64,000 nucleotides of DNA from an uncultured Oscillospiraceae bacterium. GTDB lineage: Bacteria > Bacillota > Clostridia > Oscillospirales > Oscillospiraceae. The notes beneath the pieces are model-generated. The model worked only from the letters and a program-made list of their open reading frames with translations. It searched no databases and had not been told where the DNA came from. The position numbers were made by a program, and so were the translations under genes. The stretch covers positions 10,996-74,995 of the forward strand of contig CAKUIM010000008.1 in the NCBI GenBank assembly GCA_934660965.1, read 5' to 3'. Of the stretch, positions 8,042-16,893 are shown piece by piece. How positions within the stretch are numbered: the first letter of the stretch is position 1; each line of letters starts with the position of its first letter.

Positions 8042-8098
8042 AACAGACCTCCGCAGATGAGAATATGTGGGGTTGCGATTTTAAAAATGTCAGGAGAA

Positions 8099-8488
8099 TT
8101 ATTTGGCAATCAACCCGTTTTTTCTGAGCATTGTCAGAAAAACGTATGCGATTGCAACGCCGATAACGCCGAACACGGCGTCCAGAATGTCGGGGGTATT
8201 CCGTATCGGAATAAAACACTCATACCCAATGTTTAATACGCTCATTACCAGCGCCGCTGCCGTAATGCCTCTAAACTTTCCTCCGAAGGACAGAACTGTA
8301 ATTCCGAAAATCAACAGGAGCAGCATACAAAGCGCAAAATTGGTAATATGGTCAAGCAAAAAGTCGGGCATCAGGCGCACATTCGGGACAATATGTTCCA
8401 TCCAGCGGCACAGTATAAGAAAGGTGTCGAAAACAATCAGGCACAAATAAATGATAAGATACTTCTTCTTGAAATCAAACTTCGACAC
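8099..8488 (-). CDS. VanZ-like membrane protein
   Basis: 129 residues with about four membrane segments. The C-terminal part reads YECFIPIRNTPDILDAVFG, which resembles the VanZ-family core in which Glu, Arg and Asp lie between helices. VanZ-like proteins are linked to glycopeptide tolerance in some bacteria, but most are uncharacterised. I chose the GTG at 8488 because AGGAGGG lies 6 nt before it; a longer reading frame upstream lacks such a site. It is the first gene of a two-gene unit with the 65-residue membrane protein. Confidence 0.6.
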   Translation of the reverse strand: MSKFDFKKKYLIIYLCLIVFDTFLILCRWMEHIVPNVRLMPDFLLDHITNFALCMLLLLIFGITVLSFGGKFRGITAAALVMSVLNIGYECFIPIRNTPDILDAVFGVIGVAIAYVFLTMLRKNGLIAK

Positions 8489-8962
8489 TGAACACCCTCC
8501 TCTGCTCTGTTTTTCAAATTCATTATCTTCCGAAAATCTCCCTTTGTTGTTCTGAAGCAATGTAATAATACCATATCTTTACGATTTTTTCTACTGAAAA
8601 GTTTGAAAGAAGCAATTGCGCCAGGGGATATTCACATGCCGCAGAGATGAAAGTGTCCGATTTTCATTCTTTTTCCACGATTGACTCAATAGACTGCGAG
8701 CTGTCTGTTGTGCCGGATTGGTTGGGCAAAAAAAGCAAAGATGGTTGCAAGACTTAAAATCAGGACATATACAGCAACAATGCCGCCGACGATGAAGGCT
8801 ATAGGTGCAGAATCAGAAAAAGCCCGCTGACCGAAATCAGCGGGCTTAAATCATATGAACTTATCGTATGCTATCGGAACTTGTCTGCAATCGCAAAATT
8901 CCAAACGCATTTTGGCGTAAGCTCGGAGTCAATTGGCGTAAGCACCGCCAATTTAAGGGCAA
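8489..8962. other. Intergenic stretch with divergent ends, AT-rich
   Basis: 474 bp without a supported gene. It holds the probable promoter of the VanZ-like gene on the minus strand (-10 TATTAT at 8565-8570 with an extended TGG, weak -35 at 8588-8593), the lysS terminator at 8817-8847, and an 11-bp direct repeat TTGGCGTAAGC (8912-8922 and 8933-8943) just after the lysS stop. A hydrophobic minus-strand frame near 8690-8810 has no start codon and may be a gene remnant. Confidence 0.5.
8817..8847 (-). terminator. Terminator downstream of lysS
   Basis: An 11-bp perfect stem (8820-8830 / 8837-8847), read on the minus strand, is followed by TTTTTCTG. It lies about 115 bp beyond the lysS stop. Confidence 0.8.
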
Positions 8963-10921
8963 TCAATACAGCTTCGCGCCGGCGGGGATGTGGGGGTCGA
9001 CCATCAGCAAATGCAACTTTTCTTCGCCGTTTTCGTGATGCACGGCGGAGATGAGCATACCGCAGGAGTCGATGCCCATCATCGGGCGAGGCGGGAGGTT
9101 CGTGATAGCGATGCAGGTCTTTCCCACCAGCTCCTCCGGCTCATAATAGTCGTGAATACCGCTTAAAATCACCCGATCTGCGCCGCTTCCGTCGTCCAAA
9201 ACGAACTTTAAGAGCTTCTTGGACTTCTTCACGGCTTCGCATCCCTTAACCTTAACAGCCCGGAAATCGGACTTGGCAAAGGTGTCAAAATCCACGAAAT
9301 CCTTGAACAGCGGCTCGATCTCCACATTGGAAAAATCAATTTTTTCCTCCACGACCGGAGCCGCCTGAGCAGCCTCCGCAGGAGCCGAAACAACCTTTTC
9401 AACCTTCTTGTCGGCGTCCAGCGGCTTCATCGTCGGGAAGAGGAGCACCTCGCGGATGGAGTCGTTGTTGGTCAGCATCATCACGCACCGGTCAATGCCG
9501 ATGCCCAGGCCGCCCGTGGGGGGCAGGCCGTACTCCAGGGCGGTGATGTAGTCCTCGTCCATCATGCCCGCCTCGTCGTCGCCGCTCTTGCGCAGCTCCA
9601 CCTGCTTCTGGAAGCGCTCGCGCTGGTCGATGGGGTCGTTGAGCTCGGAGAAGGCGTTGCCCATCTCGTTGCGGCAGATAAAGAGCTCGAACCGCTCGGT
9701 CAGCCGCGGGTCCTTGGCCGAGCGCTTGGCCAGGGGGGACACATCCACCGGGTGCATCGTAATGAAGGTGGGCTGGATGAGCTTCTCCTCCACCCGCTGG
9801 TCGAACACCTCGTAGAGGGCGTTGCCCCAGGTTCGCGGCGCCGTCTTGGGCAGCTCCACGCCGATGCTCTCTGCCATGGCAACCGCCGCGGCGTCGTCGC
9901 TCTCGGCCATGAAGTCAAGGCCGGTGTACTGCTTGACCGCCTCAGCCATGGTAAGCCTTGGCCAGCCCGGGGTCAGGTCGATGTCCTGGCCCTGCCACTG
10001 GATCTGATAAGAGCCCAGCAGCTTCTCCGCCGCGCCGGACAGCAGCGCCTCAAAGAGGTCCATCATGTCGTTGAAGTCGGCATAGGCCTGATAGAGCTCC
10101 ACCGAGGTGAACTCCGGGTTGTGCTTGGTGTCCATGCCCTCGTTGCGGAAGATGCGGCCGATCTCATACACCCGCTCCAGGCCGCCCACCACCAGGCGCT
10201 TGAGGTGGAGCTCGGTGGCGATGCGCATATACATGTCGATATCCAGGGTGTTGTGGTGGGTGACAAAGGGCCGGGCTGTGGCACCGCCGGAGATGGTGTT
10301 GAGCACCGGGGTCTCCACCTCCATAAAGCCCCGGCCGTCCAAAAAGTCCCGCACGAACTTGATGAACCTGGAGCGCAGCTCGAAGGTACGGCGCACCTCC
10401 GGGTTAATGATCAGGTCCACATAGCGCTGGCGGCAGCGGGTCTCCACGTCGGTCAGGCCGTGGAACTTCTCGGGCAGAGGCAGCAGGGACTTGGAGAGCA
10501 GCGTCACCGCGGTGGTCTTGACGGAGATCTCCCCCCGCTTGGTGCGGAACACCTCGCCCTCGGCGCCCACAATGTCGCCGATGTCGTACTTCTTGAAGGC
10601 GGCCAGCCCCTCCTCGCCCATCTCGTCGATGCGCACGTAGAGCTGGATGCGGCCGCCGCCGTCCTGCAGGTCGGCAAACACCGCCTTGCCCATGCCGCGC
10701 TTGCTCATCAGGCGGCCGGCCAGGCGTACGCTCTTGCCCTCCAGGGCCTCGAAATTGTCCTTGATCTCATTGCTGTGATGAGTCACGTCATAGCGGGTGA
10801 TGGCAAAGGGATTCTTCCCCTCCTGCTGCAGCTGCTGCAGCTTGTTCCGCCGGATCTGGAGCAGCTCGGACAGGGAAGGCTCCGGCGCGGCGGTTGTATT
10901 CTGCTTGGTCTGTTCGGCCAT
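8963..10921 (-). CDS. lysS: Lysyl-tRNA synthetase (class II) with C-terminal tRNA-binding domain
   Basis: 652 residues, about 150 longer than most bacterial LysRS. The order is an N-terminal OB-fold anticodon-binding domain (about 65-170), then the class II catalytic core with motif 2 [14 protein letters not shown] and motif 3 [14 protein letters not shown] Pro/Ala/Glu-rich linker (about residues 510-540) follows, then a second OB-fold of the EMAP-II / Trbp111 type (about 545-652) with DFRAVKV and [21 protein letters not shown]. That last domain is normally the C-terminus of MetRS. It binds tRNA non-specifically and would increase affinity for tRNA-Lys. The gene lies 45 bp downstream of greA on the same strand, so the two probably share a transcript. 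Confidence 0.96.
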   Translation of the reverse strand: MAEQTKQNTTAAPEPSLSELLQIRRNKLQQLQQEGKNPFAITRYDVTHHSNEIKDNFEALEGKSVRLAGRLMSKRGMGKAVFADLQDGGGRIQLYVRIDEMGEEGLAAFKKYDIGDIVGAEGEVFRTKRGEISVKTTAVTLLSKSLLPLPEKFHGLTDVETRCRQRYVDLIINPEVRRTFELRSRFIKFVRDFLDGRGFMEVETPVLNTISGGATARPFVTHHNTLDIDMYMRIATELHLKRLVVGGLERVYEIGRIFRNEGMDTKHNPEFTSVELYQAYADFNDMMDLFEALLSGAAEKLLGSYQIQWQGQDIDLTPGWPRLTMAEAVKQYTGLDFMAESDDAAAVAMAESIGVELPKTAPRTWGNALYEVFDQRVEEKLIQPTFITMHPVDVSPLAKRSAKDPRLTERFELFICRNEMGNAFSELNDPIDQRERFQKQVELRKSGDDEAGMMDEDYITALEYGLPPTGGLGIGIDRCVMMLTNNDSIREVLLFPTMKPLDADKKVEKVVSAPAEAAQAAPVVEEKIDFSNVEIEPLFKDFVDFDTFAKSDFRAVKVKGCEAVKKSKKLLKFVLDDGSGADRVILSGIHDYYEPEELVGKTCIAITNLPPRPMMGIDSCGMLISAVHHENGEEKLHLLMVDPHIPAGAKLY

Positions 10922-10966
10922 AAGGCTCTCTCCTTCTTTATGAAACGCTGCGCGTACAGCCGCGCC

Positions 10967-11443
10967 TTAACGCTGCTGTACGCTCTTTACCTTGTACTCA
11001 ATATTGCCCGCGGGGGCCTCCACCACCACAAGGTCGCCCTCCCGGGCGCCCAGCAGGGCCTTTCCGAAGGGAGACTCCTCGGAGATGCGGCCATTCATGG
11101 GGTCTGCCTCCTGGGAGCCCACCACCTGATAGGTCTCCTCATCGCCGGTCTCCGCGTCCTCCACGATGATGCGGCAGCCCAGGCGGACGGTGTCGTCATC
11201 ATGGTTGTTCTCCTCGATCACGGAGCAATTGCTCAAAATATTCTCCAGCTCCGCAATGCGGGAATAGAGCTTGCCCTGCTCGTTTTTCGCCTCGTCGTAC
11301 TCGCTGTTCTCCGACAGGTCTCCGAACGAGCGGGCCTCCTTGATCTGATCGGCCACCTCCCGCTCACGCACCGTTTTCAGGTAGGTCAGCTCGCTTTTCA
11401 GCTCTTCCAGGCGCTCCGCGCTGAGTTTGAATTCCTTCGCCAT
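10967..11443 (-). CDS. greA: Transcription elongation factor GreA
   Basis: 158 residues. An N-terminal coiled-coil hairpin with its acidic tip (SFGDLSENSEYDEAK) is followed by an FKBP-like C-terminal domain ending PAGNIEYKVKSV. GreA enters the RNA polymerase secondary channel and stimulates cleavage of backtracked RNA. Of two nearby ATGs the second (11443) has better spacing from GAAAGGA; using the first would add MNI. It is the first gene of a greA-lysS pair with a consensus promoter. Confidence 0.96.
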   Translation of the reverse strand: MAKEFKLSAERLEELKSELTYLKTVREREVADQIKEARSFGDLSENSEYDEAKNEQGKLYSRIAELENILSNCSVIEENNHDDDTVRLGCRIIVEDAETGDEETYQVVGSQEADPMNGRISEESPFGKALLGAREGDLVVVEAPAGNIEYKVKSVQQR

Positions 11444-11561
11444 GATGTTCATCCTTTCACCAGCAAAAAATAAGAAGCCGGACCGGCCCCCGCCATGCCG
11501 CGGCGGGTGCGCCGCTCCACTGATTTTATGAAAAATAGACCTGATTATGCTATTTTAAGGC

Positions 11562-11590
11562 ATTATATTGACTTTACCGGCATTTGTCAA
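11562..11590 (-). promoter_or_regulatory. Promoter of greA-lysS
   Basis: On the minus strand TTGACA (11590-11585), 17 bp, TATAAT (11567-11562): an exact consensus. The -35 box overlaps the last codon of the convergently ordered MATE gene. Confidence 0.85.
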
Positions 11591-12984
11591 GTCTGCGCCC
11601 GCTGCTGCGGCTGCGCCGGCAGTTCGTCCCCGTCCCGCAGGTTTTTCAGCGGGCGGTACACCGTGAAATACATGGTGGTGAAGCAGGCCGCGCCCCCCAC
11701 GAACTGGGACACCGCCTCCGCCGTAAATACCCCCCGGGTCCCCATGGCGTAGGCCAGCACCACCGTCAAGGGCGCGTTGATCACAGCCTTGCGCAGCAGG
11801 GAGAAGAAGATGGCGTTCTTCGACCTGCCCAGCCCCACAAAGATGCTCTGGCCCGAGATCTGCAGGGACATCACCGCATACATGCTGAAATAAATGCGCA
11901 GGGCGGGCACCCCCGCGGCGATCACCGCCGGGTCGTTGTTGAAGATGCTGATGAGGGCCCCGGGCAGGAACATGGCCGCGAGCCATACAAGGCAGGAGTA
12001 GGCGATGGTGGCCCCGGCGCTGAAGCGGATGGCCCGGCGCACCCGGCTGTAGCAGCGCGCGCCGTAGTTGTAGCCCATCACCGGCTGTGCGCCGTTGTTG
12101 AGCCCGTGGACCACCATGATGGTGACCTCCCGGATGGAGTTGATGGCGGTCATCACCGTCACGTAGAGGTCGCCGCCGGTCATGTAGAGCATCTTGTTGC
12201 ACACCACCTGCACCAGGCTGTTGGTCAGGTTGACAAAGAAGCCCGCAAGGCCCAGGCTCACGATCCGCCGCACCCTTGCCGCGGCAAGGCGCATGCAGCC
12301 AAGGCGCAGGCGCATGGTGGCCTTGCGCCCGGTGAGGAATTTGAGCACCCACACCGCGGACACCGCCTGGGCAATGACCGTAGCCCACGCGGCCCCCTGA
12401 ATGCCCATGTTGTATTTGAAAATCAGGATGGGGTCGAGCACAATGTTGACGATGGCCCCCAGCAGCACGGTCATCATCCCCTTGCCGCTGAAGCCCTGGG
12501 CGTTGATCATGGGGTTGAGGCCCAGGCCGATCATCACAAAGGGCGTACCCAGCATGTAGATGGTAATATAGTCCCGGGCGTAGCCGTAGGTGGCGTCACT
12601 GGCGCCGAAGAAGTAGAGCAGCGGCTCCCGCAAGGGCAGGAAGATAAGGGGAATCACCGCGCCCAGGATGAGCAGCATGGTAAAGGCATTGCCCATCACC
12701 CGCTCGGCCTCGTCCAGCTCCCCTCGGCCCCGGTGGATGGAGCACAGCGGCCCGCCGCCCACGCCGCACAGGTTGGCAAAGCCCATGATGATGGAGATGA
12801 TGGGCAGCGCAAGGCCCAGCCCCGCAAGCTCCAGCTTGCCGGAGTCCGGAATGTGGCCGATGTACATCCGGTCCACCACGTTATAGAGGATGTTGACCAG
12901 CTGGGCCACCGTCATGGGAAGAGCCATGGACAGAATATTTTTCGCCACGCTGCCCTTTGAAAAATCCTTTTTCTGCTGGTCCAT
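11587..12984 (-). CDS. MATE family efflux transporter
   Basis: 465 residues with about twelve membrane helices in two repeats. The N-terminal pattern is typical of the NorM/DinF-like branch: FSKGSVAKNILSMALP, LVNILYNVVDRMYIG and the GVGGGPLCSI loop. These proteins expel cationic drugs or metabolites in exchange for Na+ or H+; the substrate here is unknown. The ATG follows GAAAGGCGG. It has its own promoter at 13032-13060 and appears monocistronic. Confidence 0.93.
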   Translation of the reverse strand: MDQQKKDFSKGSVAKNILSMALPMTVAQLVNILYNVVDRMYIGHIPDSGKLELAGLGLALPIISIIMGFANLCGVGGGPLCSIHRGRGELDEAERVMGNAFTMLLILGAVIPLIFLPLREPLLYFFGASDATYGYARDYITIYMLGTPFVMIGLGLNPMINAQGFSGKGMMTVLLGAIVNIVLDPILIFKYNMGIQGAAWATVIAQAVSAVWVLKFLTGRKATMRLRLGCMRLAAARVRRIVSLGLAGFFVNLTNSLVQVVCNKMLYMTGGDLYVTVMTAINSIREVTIMVVHGLNNGAQPVMGYNYGARCYSRVRRAIRFSAGATIAYSCLVWLAAMFLPGALISIFNNDPAVIAAGVPALRIYFSMYAVMSLQISGQSIFVGLGRSKNAIFFSLLRKAVINAPLTVVLAYAMGTRGVFTAEAVSQFVGGAACFTTMYFTVYRPLKNLRDGDELPAQPQQRAQT

Positions 12985-13031
12985 TCTGCCGTCCGCCTTT
13001 CAAAATCAGCTTCAAAAATCCGCAATAAAGT

Positions 13032-13060
13032 ATTTTAGCGTTTTTTCCGCCGCCATGCAA
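13032..13060 (-). promoter_or_regulatory. Promoter of the MATE gene
   Basis: Minus strand TTGCAT (13060-13055), 17-bp spacer, TAAAAT (13037-13032), about 50 bp upstream of the start codon. Confidence 0.65.
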
Positions 13061-13220
13061 CCTCTTTTCTTCTCTTTTTTCGTATTTCCCCGCCTGTCGG
13101 GTCATATTTTTCCAGGCGCGGCGCTGCAAAATTTTTCATGGGCTTTTTTCGCCCCAAGCCGGCACACTAAAACCGGACCGGTCCGGAAAACCGGGCCGAG
13201 CGCCAAGGAGGACGATCGTC

Positions 13221-13547
13221 ATGAAAAAACAGCTCACCTGCACCCTTTTAACGGCGGCGCTGGCCGTAAGCCTTGCCGCCTGCTCCGCTGACCGCACAAA
13301 TCCCGGCACAAGCCCCAGTCCCAGCGCCAACCCCAGCAGTTCCCCCTCTGCCGCCCCCACGCCCATCCCCGTCACCCCCATGCCCGGCAACGATGCCATG
13401 AACGGCGGCGGCGCCGGCGGCACCAACGATCGGGACAACAACGGCGTGCCCGACATCGCCGAGCCCCCCAGCCCCGGCATCACAGGCGACATCGGCGACA
13501 TGATTGAAAACGCCGAGAATGACGCCGCCCGCGCCCGGGCGCGCTGA
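13221..13547 (+). CDS. Small predicted lipoprotein
   Basis: 108 residues. An N-terminal signal ends in the lipobox LAAC, so Cys21 would be lipidated. The rest is low-complexity: a Ser/Pro tract (SPSPSANPSSSPS) as a wall spacer, then a Gly/Asp-rich part and an Ala/Arg tail. No enzymatic motif is seen. AAGGAGG lies before the ATG. A 14-bp perfect palindrome, CCGGACCGGTCCGG (13173-13186), stands 35 bp upstream and may be regulatory. The gene ends in its own terminator, so it is separate from the zinc operon that follows. Confidence 0.75.
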   Translation: MKKQLTCTLLTAALAVSLAACSADRTNPGTSPSPSANPSSSPSAAPTPIPVTPMPGNDAMNGGGAGGTNDRDNNGVPDIAEPPSPGITGDIGDMIENAENDAARARAR

Positions 13548-13552
13548 ATCCC

Positions 13553-13587
13553 CCGGCGCAGCCCCGGCTTTTTCGGGGCTGCGCCGG
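13553..13587 (+). terminator. Hairpin after the lipoprotein gene
   Basis: A 14-bp perfect GC-rich stem (13553-13566 / 13574-13587) directly follows the stop codon. The downstream T-tract is weak. Confidence 0.6.
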
Positions 13588-13594
13588 ATTGTTG

Positions 13595-13623
13595 TTGCGG
13601 TTTTTGTCCCTTTGATGTATAAT
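13595..13623 (+). promoter_or_regulatory. Promoter of the zinc-uptake operon
   Basis: TTGCGG (13595-13600), a 17-bp spacer and a perfect TATAAT (13618-13623) lie 40 bp before the first gene. No clear Zur-type palindrome was found. Confidence 0.6.
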
Positions 13624-13662
13624 GTAGGGCAATTTGAATGATCTAAGGGAGGCGTTCCCCCT

Positions 13663-14661
13663 TTGAAGTCCATCCGAACGGGCCTTGCCCTGCTCCTTGC
13701 CGCCCTGCTTCTGTGCGCCGGCTGCTCTGCCGCCCCCCGGGATGAGCCCCGGCTGCGCCTTGCCTGCTCTACCTATCCCGTATACCTGCTGGCCTGTGCG
13801 GTCAGCGCCGGTGCGCCCGGGGTATCCGTGTCCCGGCTCCAGACCGGGCAGGTCAGCTGCCTGCACGACTATACCCTCACCGTGGGCGACATGCGCGCGC
13901 TGGAGCTTGCCGACCTCATCCTGCTAAACGGCGCCGGCCTGGAGGAGTTTTTAAGCAGTGCCCTCCGGCAGACCTCCGCCCCCGCCGTGGACTGCTCCGC
14001 CGGAGTTGACCTTCTCGAGGGGGAAGGGCATGACCACGCCGGCCACAGCCGTGACCACGATGACCACGAGGACGAGGACGATGGCCATGGCCATGACGAC
14101 GGCCACGACGGCCACGGCGCCGCCCCCGACCCCCACATCTGGATGGACCCGGCCAACGCCGCCCTCATGGCCCAAAATATCGCCGCCGCCCTCTCCCGGG
14201 CCGACCCGGACTATGCCGCCCTCTACGCGGACAATGCCCGGGCCGTTGAAGCAGCCCTCCGGGACGCGCGCAGCACCTGGGCGGACGCCCTCTCCGGCCT
14301 TGCCCACCCCTACCTTATTACATTTCACGACGGATTCTCCTATTTTGCCCGGGCCTTCGGCCTGACGCTGCTCTTCGCCCTGGAAGAGGAGGAGGGGGCC
14401 ACCGCCTCCGCCCGGGACATCCGCACCGCCGCCGATCTTGTCTCGCAGTACGGCCTGCCCGCCGTCTTTGCCGAGCGCAACGGCTCGGGCGCCGCCGCCC
14501 GGGCGGTGCAGGGGGAGACGGGGTGCGCCGTCTACACCCTGTCCATGCTCATGGATGGGCCGGATGCCGAAGCCGGCGCAGCCGCCCTTGACGTTCTCAA
14601 CGACCTCTATCTCTCCCCCATGGAGGAAAACATTCAAACCCTTTTGGAGGTGCTGCAATGA
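13663..14661 (+). CDS. znuA: Zinc ABC transporter substrate-binding lipoprotein (ZnuA-like)
   Basis: 332 residues starting at a TTG after AAGGGAGG. The signal ends in a lipobox (LCAGC). It belongs to the cluster A-I metal-binding proteins: STYPVYLLACAV at the N-terminus, the conserved HDYTLTVGD histidine, HIWMDP and FHDGFSYFARAFGL. Between the first two lies a His/Asp-rich loop (about residues 120-150, with runs of GHDHAGH and DGHGHDDGHDGH) that is diagnostic for zinc rather than manganese. It captures Zn2+ outside the membrane. The stop overlaps the next start as ATGA, so it is coupled to znuC. Confidence 0.9.
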   Translation: MKSIRTGLALLLAALLLCAGCSAAPRDEPRLRLACSTYPVYLLACAVSAGAPGVSVSRLQTGQVSCLHDYTLTVGDMRALELADLILLNGAGLEEFLSSALRQTSAPAVDCSAGVDLLEGEGHDHAGHSRDHDDHEDEDDGHGHDDGHDGHGAAPDPHIWMDPANAALMAQNIAAALSRADPDYAALYADNARAVEAALRDARSTWADALSGLAHPYLITFHDGFSYFARAFGLTLLFALEEEEGATASARDIRTAADLVSQYGLPAVFAERNGSGAAARAVQGETGCAVYTLSMLMDGPDAEAGAAALDVLNDLYLSPMEENIQTLLEVLQ

Positions 14662-15440
14662 GCCAGTGCTGTCCCCACCCCGACCGCTGTCATAGCGAAA
14701 GCTGCCAGGACGCCTGCTGCCTGCGCATTTCCGACCTGGCCGTCACCTCGAGCGACGGCCGGCAGCTGCTCCACAGCGTCAACCTGCACATCCACTGCGG
14801 GCAGATCGTGGCCCTCATCGGCCCCAACGGCGCGGGCAAATCCACCCTCTTCAAATCCATCCTGGGCCTTGCGCCCTACACCGGCACCATCGACTTCCAC
14901 CTCTCCGGCGGCCGGAGTGCCCGGCCCAAGGTGGGCTACGTGCCCCAGTCCCCCGCCTTCGACCCCGGCGACCCGCTGACGGTGGCCGACTTTTTCGCCG
15001 CGGCCATCGCCCGCTATCCGGTGTGCCTGCCCCTGCCCCGCGCCCTGCGCCGCCGGGTGGAAGGCTGTCTCGACCGGGTCCACGGCGCCGGCCTTGCAAA
15101 TCGCCGGCTGGGCAACCTCTCCGGCGGCGAGCTCCAGCGGGTGCTCCTTGCCCTGGCGCTGGAGCCCCTGCCCCACATTCTCATTCTGGACGAGCCCCTC
15201 TCCGGCGTGGACGCCGAGGGCGCGGTGGAGCTCATGGACATGCTCGACGAGCTGCGCCGCAGCTACGACCTGTCCATCCTTCTCTCCTCCCACGACTTCG
15301 ACTCCGTGCGCCGCTACGCCGACCAGGCCGTCCTGCTCAAGGGCACCGTTCTGGACGCAGGCACGCCCGAGCAGGTGCTCTCCGGCAGCGCCTTCCGGGG
15401 CGTATTCCATCTGGGCCCGGGAAAGGAGGGCACGGCATGA
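14658..15440 (+). CDS. znuC: Zinc ABC transporter ATP-binding protein
   Basis: 260 residues. Walker A is GPNGAGKS, the signature is LSGGE and Walker B is HILILDEPLSGVD. The N-terminus is a Cys/His-rich extension (CCPHPDRCHSESCQDACC) not usual for ZnuC, which might bind zinc. Overlaps of 4 bp on both sides couple it to the substrate-binding and permease genes. Confidence 0.9.
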   Translation: MSQCCPHPDRCHSESCQDACCLRISDLAVTSSDGRQLLHSVNLHIHCGQIVALIGPNGAGKSTLFKSILGLAPYTGTIDFHLSGGRSARPKVGYVPQSPAFDPGDPLTVADFFAAAIARYPVCLPLPRALRRRVEGCLDRVHGAGLANRRLGNLSGGELQRVLLALALEPLPHILILDEPLSGVDAEGAVELMDMLDELRRSYDLSILLSSHDFDSVRRYADQAVLLKGTVLDAGTPEQVLSGSAFRGVFHLGPGKEGTA

Positions 15441-16279
15441 GCCTCTGGTATTCCATTGTGGAGCTGCTCCCCTTCCAGTGGGCGCAGAGCGGCTCCATGT
15501 ACTTTATGAAAAACGCGCTTCTGGCGCTGCTCATCGTCTCCCCCCTCTTCGGCATCCTCTCCACCATGGTGGTCACCCGGCGGATGTCCTTTTTCTCCGA
15601 CACCCTGGGCCACTCCGCCTTTACCGGGGTGGCTGTGGGCTCCCTGTGTGGCCTTGCTGAGCCCCTGTGGGGGGCTGTGGTCTTTTCCGCCGTGCTGGCC
15701 CTGCTCTTTACCGTGGTACGCCGGCGCACAAGCCTTGCAAGCGATACGGTCATCGGCGTCTTTTCCTCCACCGCCGTGGCCCTGGGCATCTTTTTGTCCA
15801 CCTTCGGCGGCGGCTCCTTTACCCGGCTCAACTCCTACCTCATCGGGGACATCCTGTCGGTGACGCCGGGGAAGATCGCCGTGCTGCTCGTCATCTTGCT
15901 CCTGGTTCTGGCCCTGTGGGGACTGTCCTTCAACCGGCTGATGCTCTCCGCCGTCCACCCGTCCCTGGCCGCCAGCCGGGGCATCTCCGTATTCTGGCAG
16001 GACGCGCTCTTTTCCGTGGCCGTGGCCGTCACCGTCACGCTGTCCATGACCTGGGTGGGCCTTCTGGTCATCAACTCCCTGCTGGTTCTCCCGGCGGCCT
16101 GCGCCCGGAACCTTGCCCGCAACATGTGGCAGTACCACCTCCACGCCCTTGTGGCCGCGGTGGTGTCCGGGGTGGCGGGGCTGCTCACCAGCTACTACAT
16201 TGGCTCGTCCACCGGCGCGTGCATCACCCTGTACCTGGCCGTCTGGTTCGCCGTGAGCTTCTGCCTGCGGCGCAGATAG
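15437..16279 (+). CDS. znuB: Zinc ABC transporter permease
   Basis: 280 residues with about eight membrane helices of the ABC-3 metal permease family. SFFSDTLGHSAFTGVAVG and the EAA-like region in the middle are typical. The start is the ATG overlapping the znuC stop. It ends the three-gene operon and is followed by a terminator at 16326-16372. Confidence 0.92.
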   Translation: MSLWYSIVELLPFQWAQSGSMYFMKNALLALLIVSPLFGILSTMVVTRRMSFFSDTLGHSAFTGVAVGSLCGLAEPLWGAVVFSAVLALLFTVVRRRTSLASDTVIGVFSSTAVALGIFLSTFGGGSFTRLNSYLIGDILSVTPGKIAVLLVILLLVLALWGLSFNRLMLSAVHPSLAASRGISVFWQDALFSVAVAVTVTLSMTWVGLLVINSLLVLPAACARNLARNMWQYHLHALVAAVVSGVAGLLTSYYIGSSTGACITLYLAVWFAVSFCLRRR

Positions 16280-16325
16280 GGCCCGTCCCAGGGCCGTCCC
16301 AAGTCCCGCCCCGTCCCAAATTGCC

Positions 16326-16372
16326 AAAGCTCCCCATCCCATGCCGCCGGGCAGAGGACGGGGAGCTTTTTT
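16326..16372. terminator. Bidirectional terminator between znuB and the peptidoglycan-binding genes
   Basis: AAAGCTCCCC (16326-16335) pairs with GGGGAGCTTT (16360-16369) and is followed by more T. It serves the zinc operon on the plus strand and can also serve the convergent minus-strand trio. Confidence 0.8.
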
Positions 16373-16893
16373 CACGCTGAAAAGGACCCTTCCGGATAGA
16401 GCGCCGCCGCGCGGAAGAGAAGGGACAGTGCCTGCCACGTCCCCTGGTCCAGCGCCCCCGTCTCCGGAAGCCCTGCCCCCTGCTGCACCGCGCGCAGGGC
16501 GCGGGCCGTTGCGCCGTGGAGCTGCCCGTCCCGCTCGACGCCCTCGATCCCCGCGAGCACGCCCTCCAGCCGCCCCAGCACGCTCTGTGCCACCCGCACC
16601 GCGTCCGACCGCTCTCCGACGGCCGCCGTGGCCTCCAGCACCGGCAGGCACACGCCGCCCCGGCAAGGGTGCAAGCGCCGGAAGTGCCAGTGCAGGGCGT
16701 CCCAGGTGGCGCCGTTCACTGCCCCCGTTACCGGAAGGCCGAAGTCCCGCTGGAAGATCATCACCGCCTCCAGCGTCCGCTCCCCGAATTCGCCGTCCTC
16801 CGCAAGGGCGGGCAGCTGGGGGTAGACTCGCCCCAGGCAGTTGAGCATGGCCTGGAGCTTGCGCACCGCGCCGCTGTGCGTTCCGTCCGTCAT
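16372..16893 (-). CDS. Protein with two peptidoglycan-binding (PG_binding_1) repeats
   Basis: 173 residues made almost entirely of two PG_binding_1 folds. The first (about 5-70) shows GAVRKLQAMLN, DGEFGERTLEAVMIFQRDFGLPVTG and ATWDAL. The second (about 90-165) shows DAVRVAQSVLGRL and TGALDQGTWQAL. There is no signal peptide and no catalytic domain. The start overlaps the stop of the SpoIID-like gene as ATGA, so both are made together. A role in the spore envelope or forespore peptidoglycan is possible, given the partner. Confidence 0.82.
   Translation of the reverse strand: MTDGTHSGAVRKLQAMLNCLGRVYPQLPALAEDGEFGERTLEAVMIFQRDFGLPVTGAVNGATWDALHWHFRRLHPCRGGVCLPVLEATAAVGERSDAVRVAQSVLGRLEGVLAGIEGVERDGQLHGATARALRAVQQGAGLPETGALDQGTWQALSLLFRAAALYPEGSFSA

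Noticed and set aside
8680..8815. Hydrophobic minus-strand frame (AFIVGGIVAVYVLILS)
   Set aside because: It has no acceptable start codon or ribosome-binding site and lies after the lysS terminator; kept only as a possible remnant.
16281..16325. CGTCCCA-type repeats after znuB as a possible binding-site array
   Set aside because: Only three or four irregular short copies, probably chance in GC-rich sequence before the terminator.
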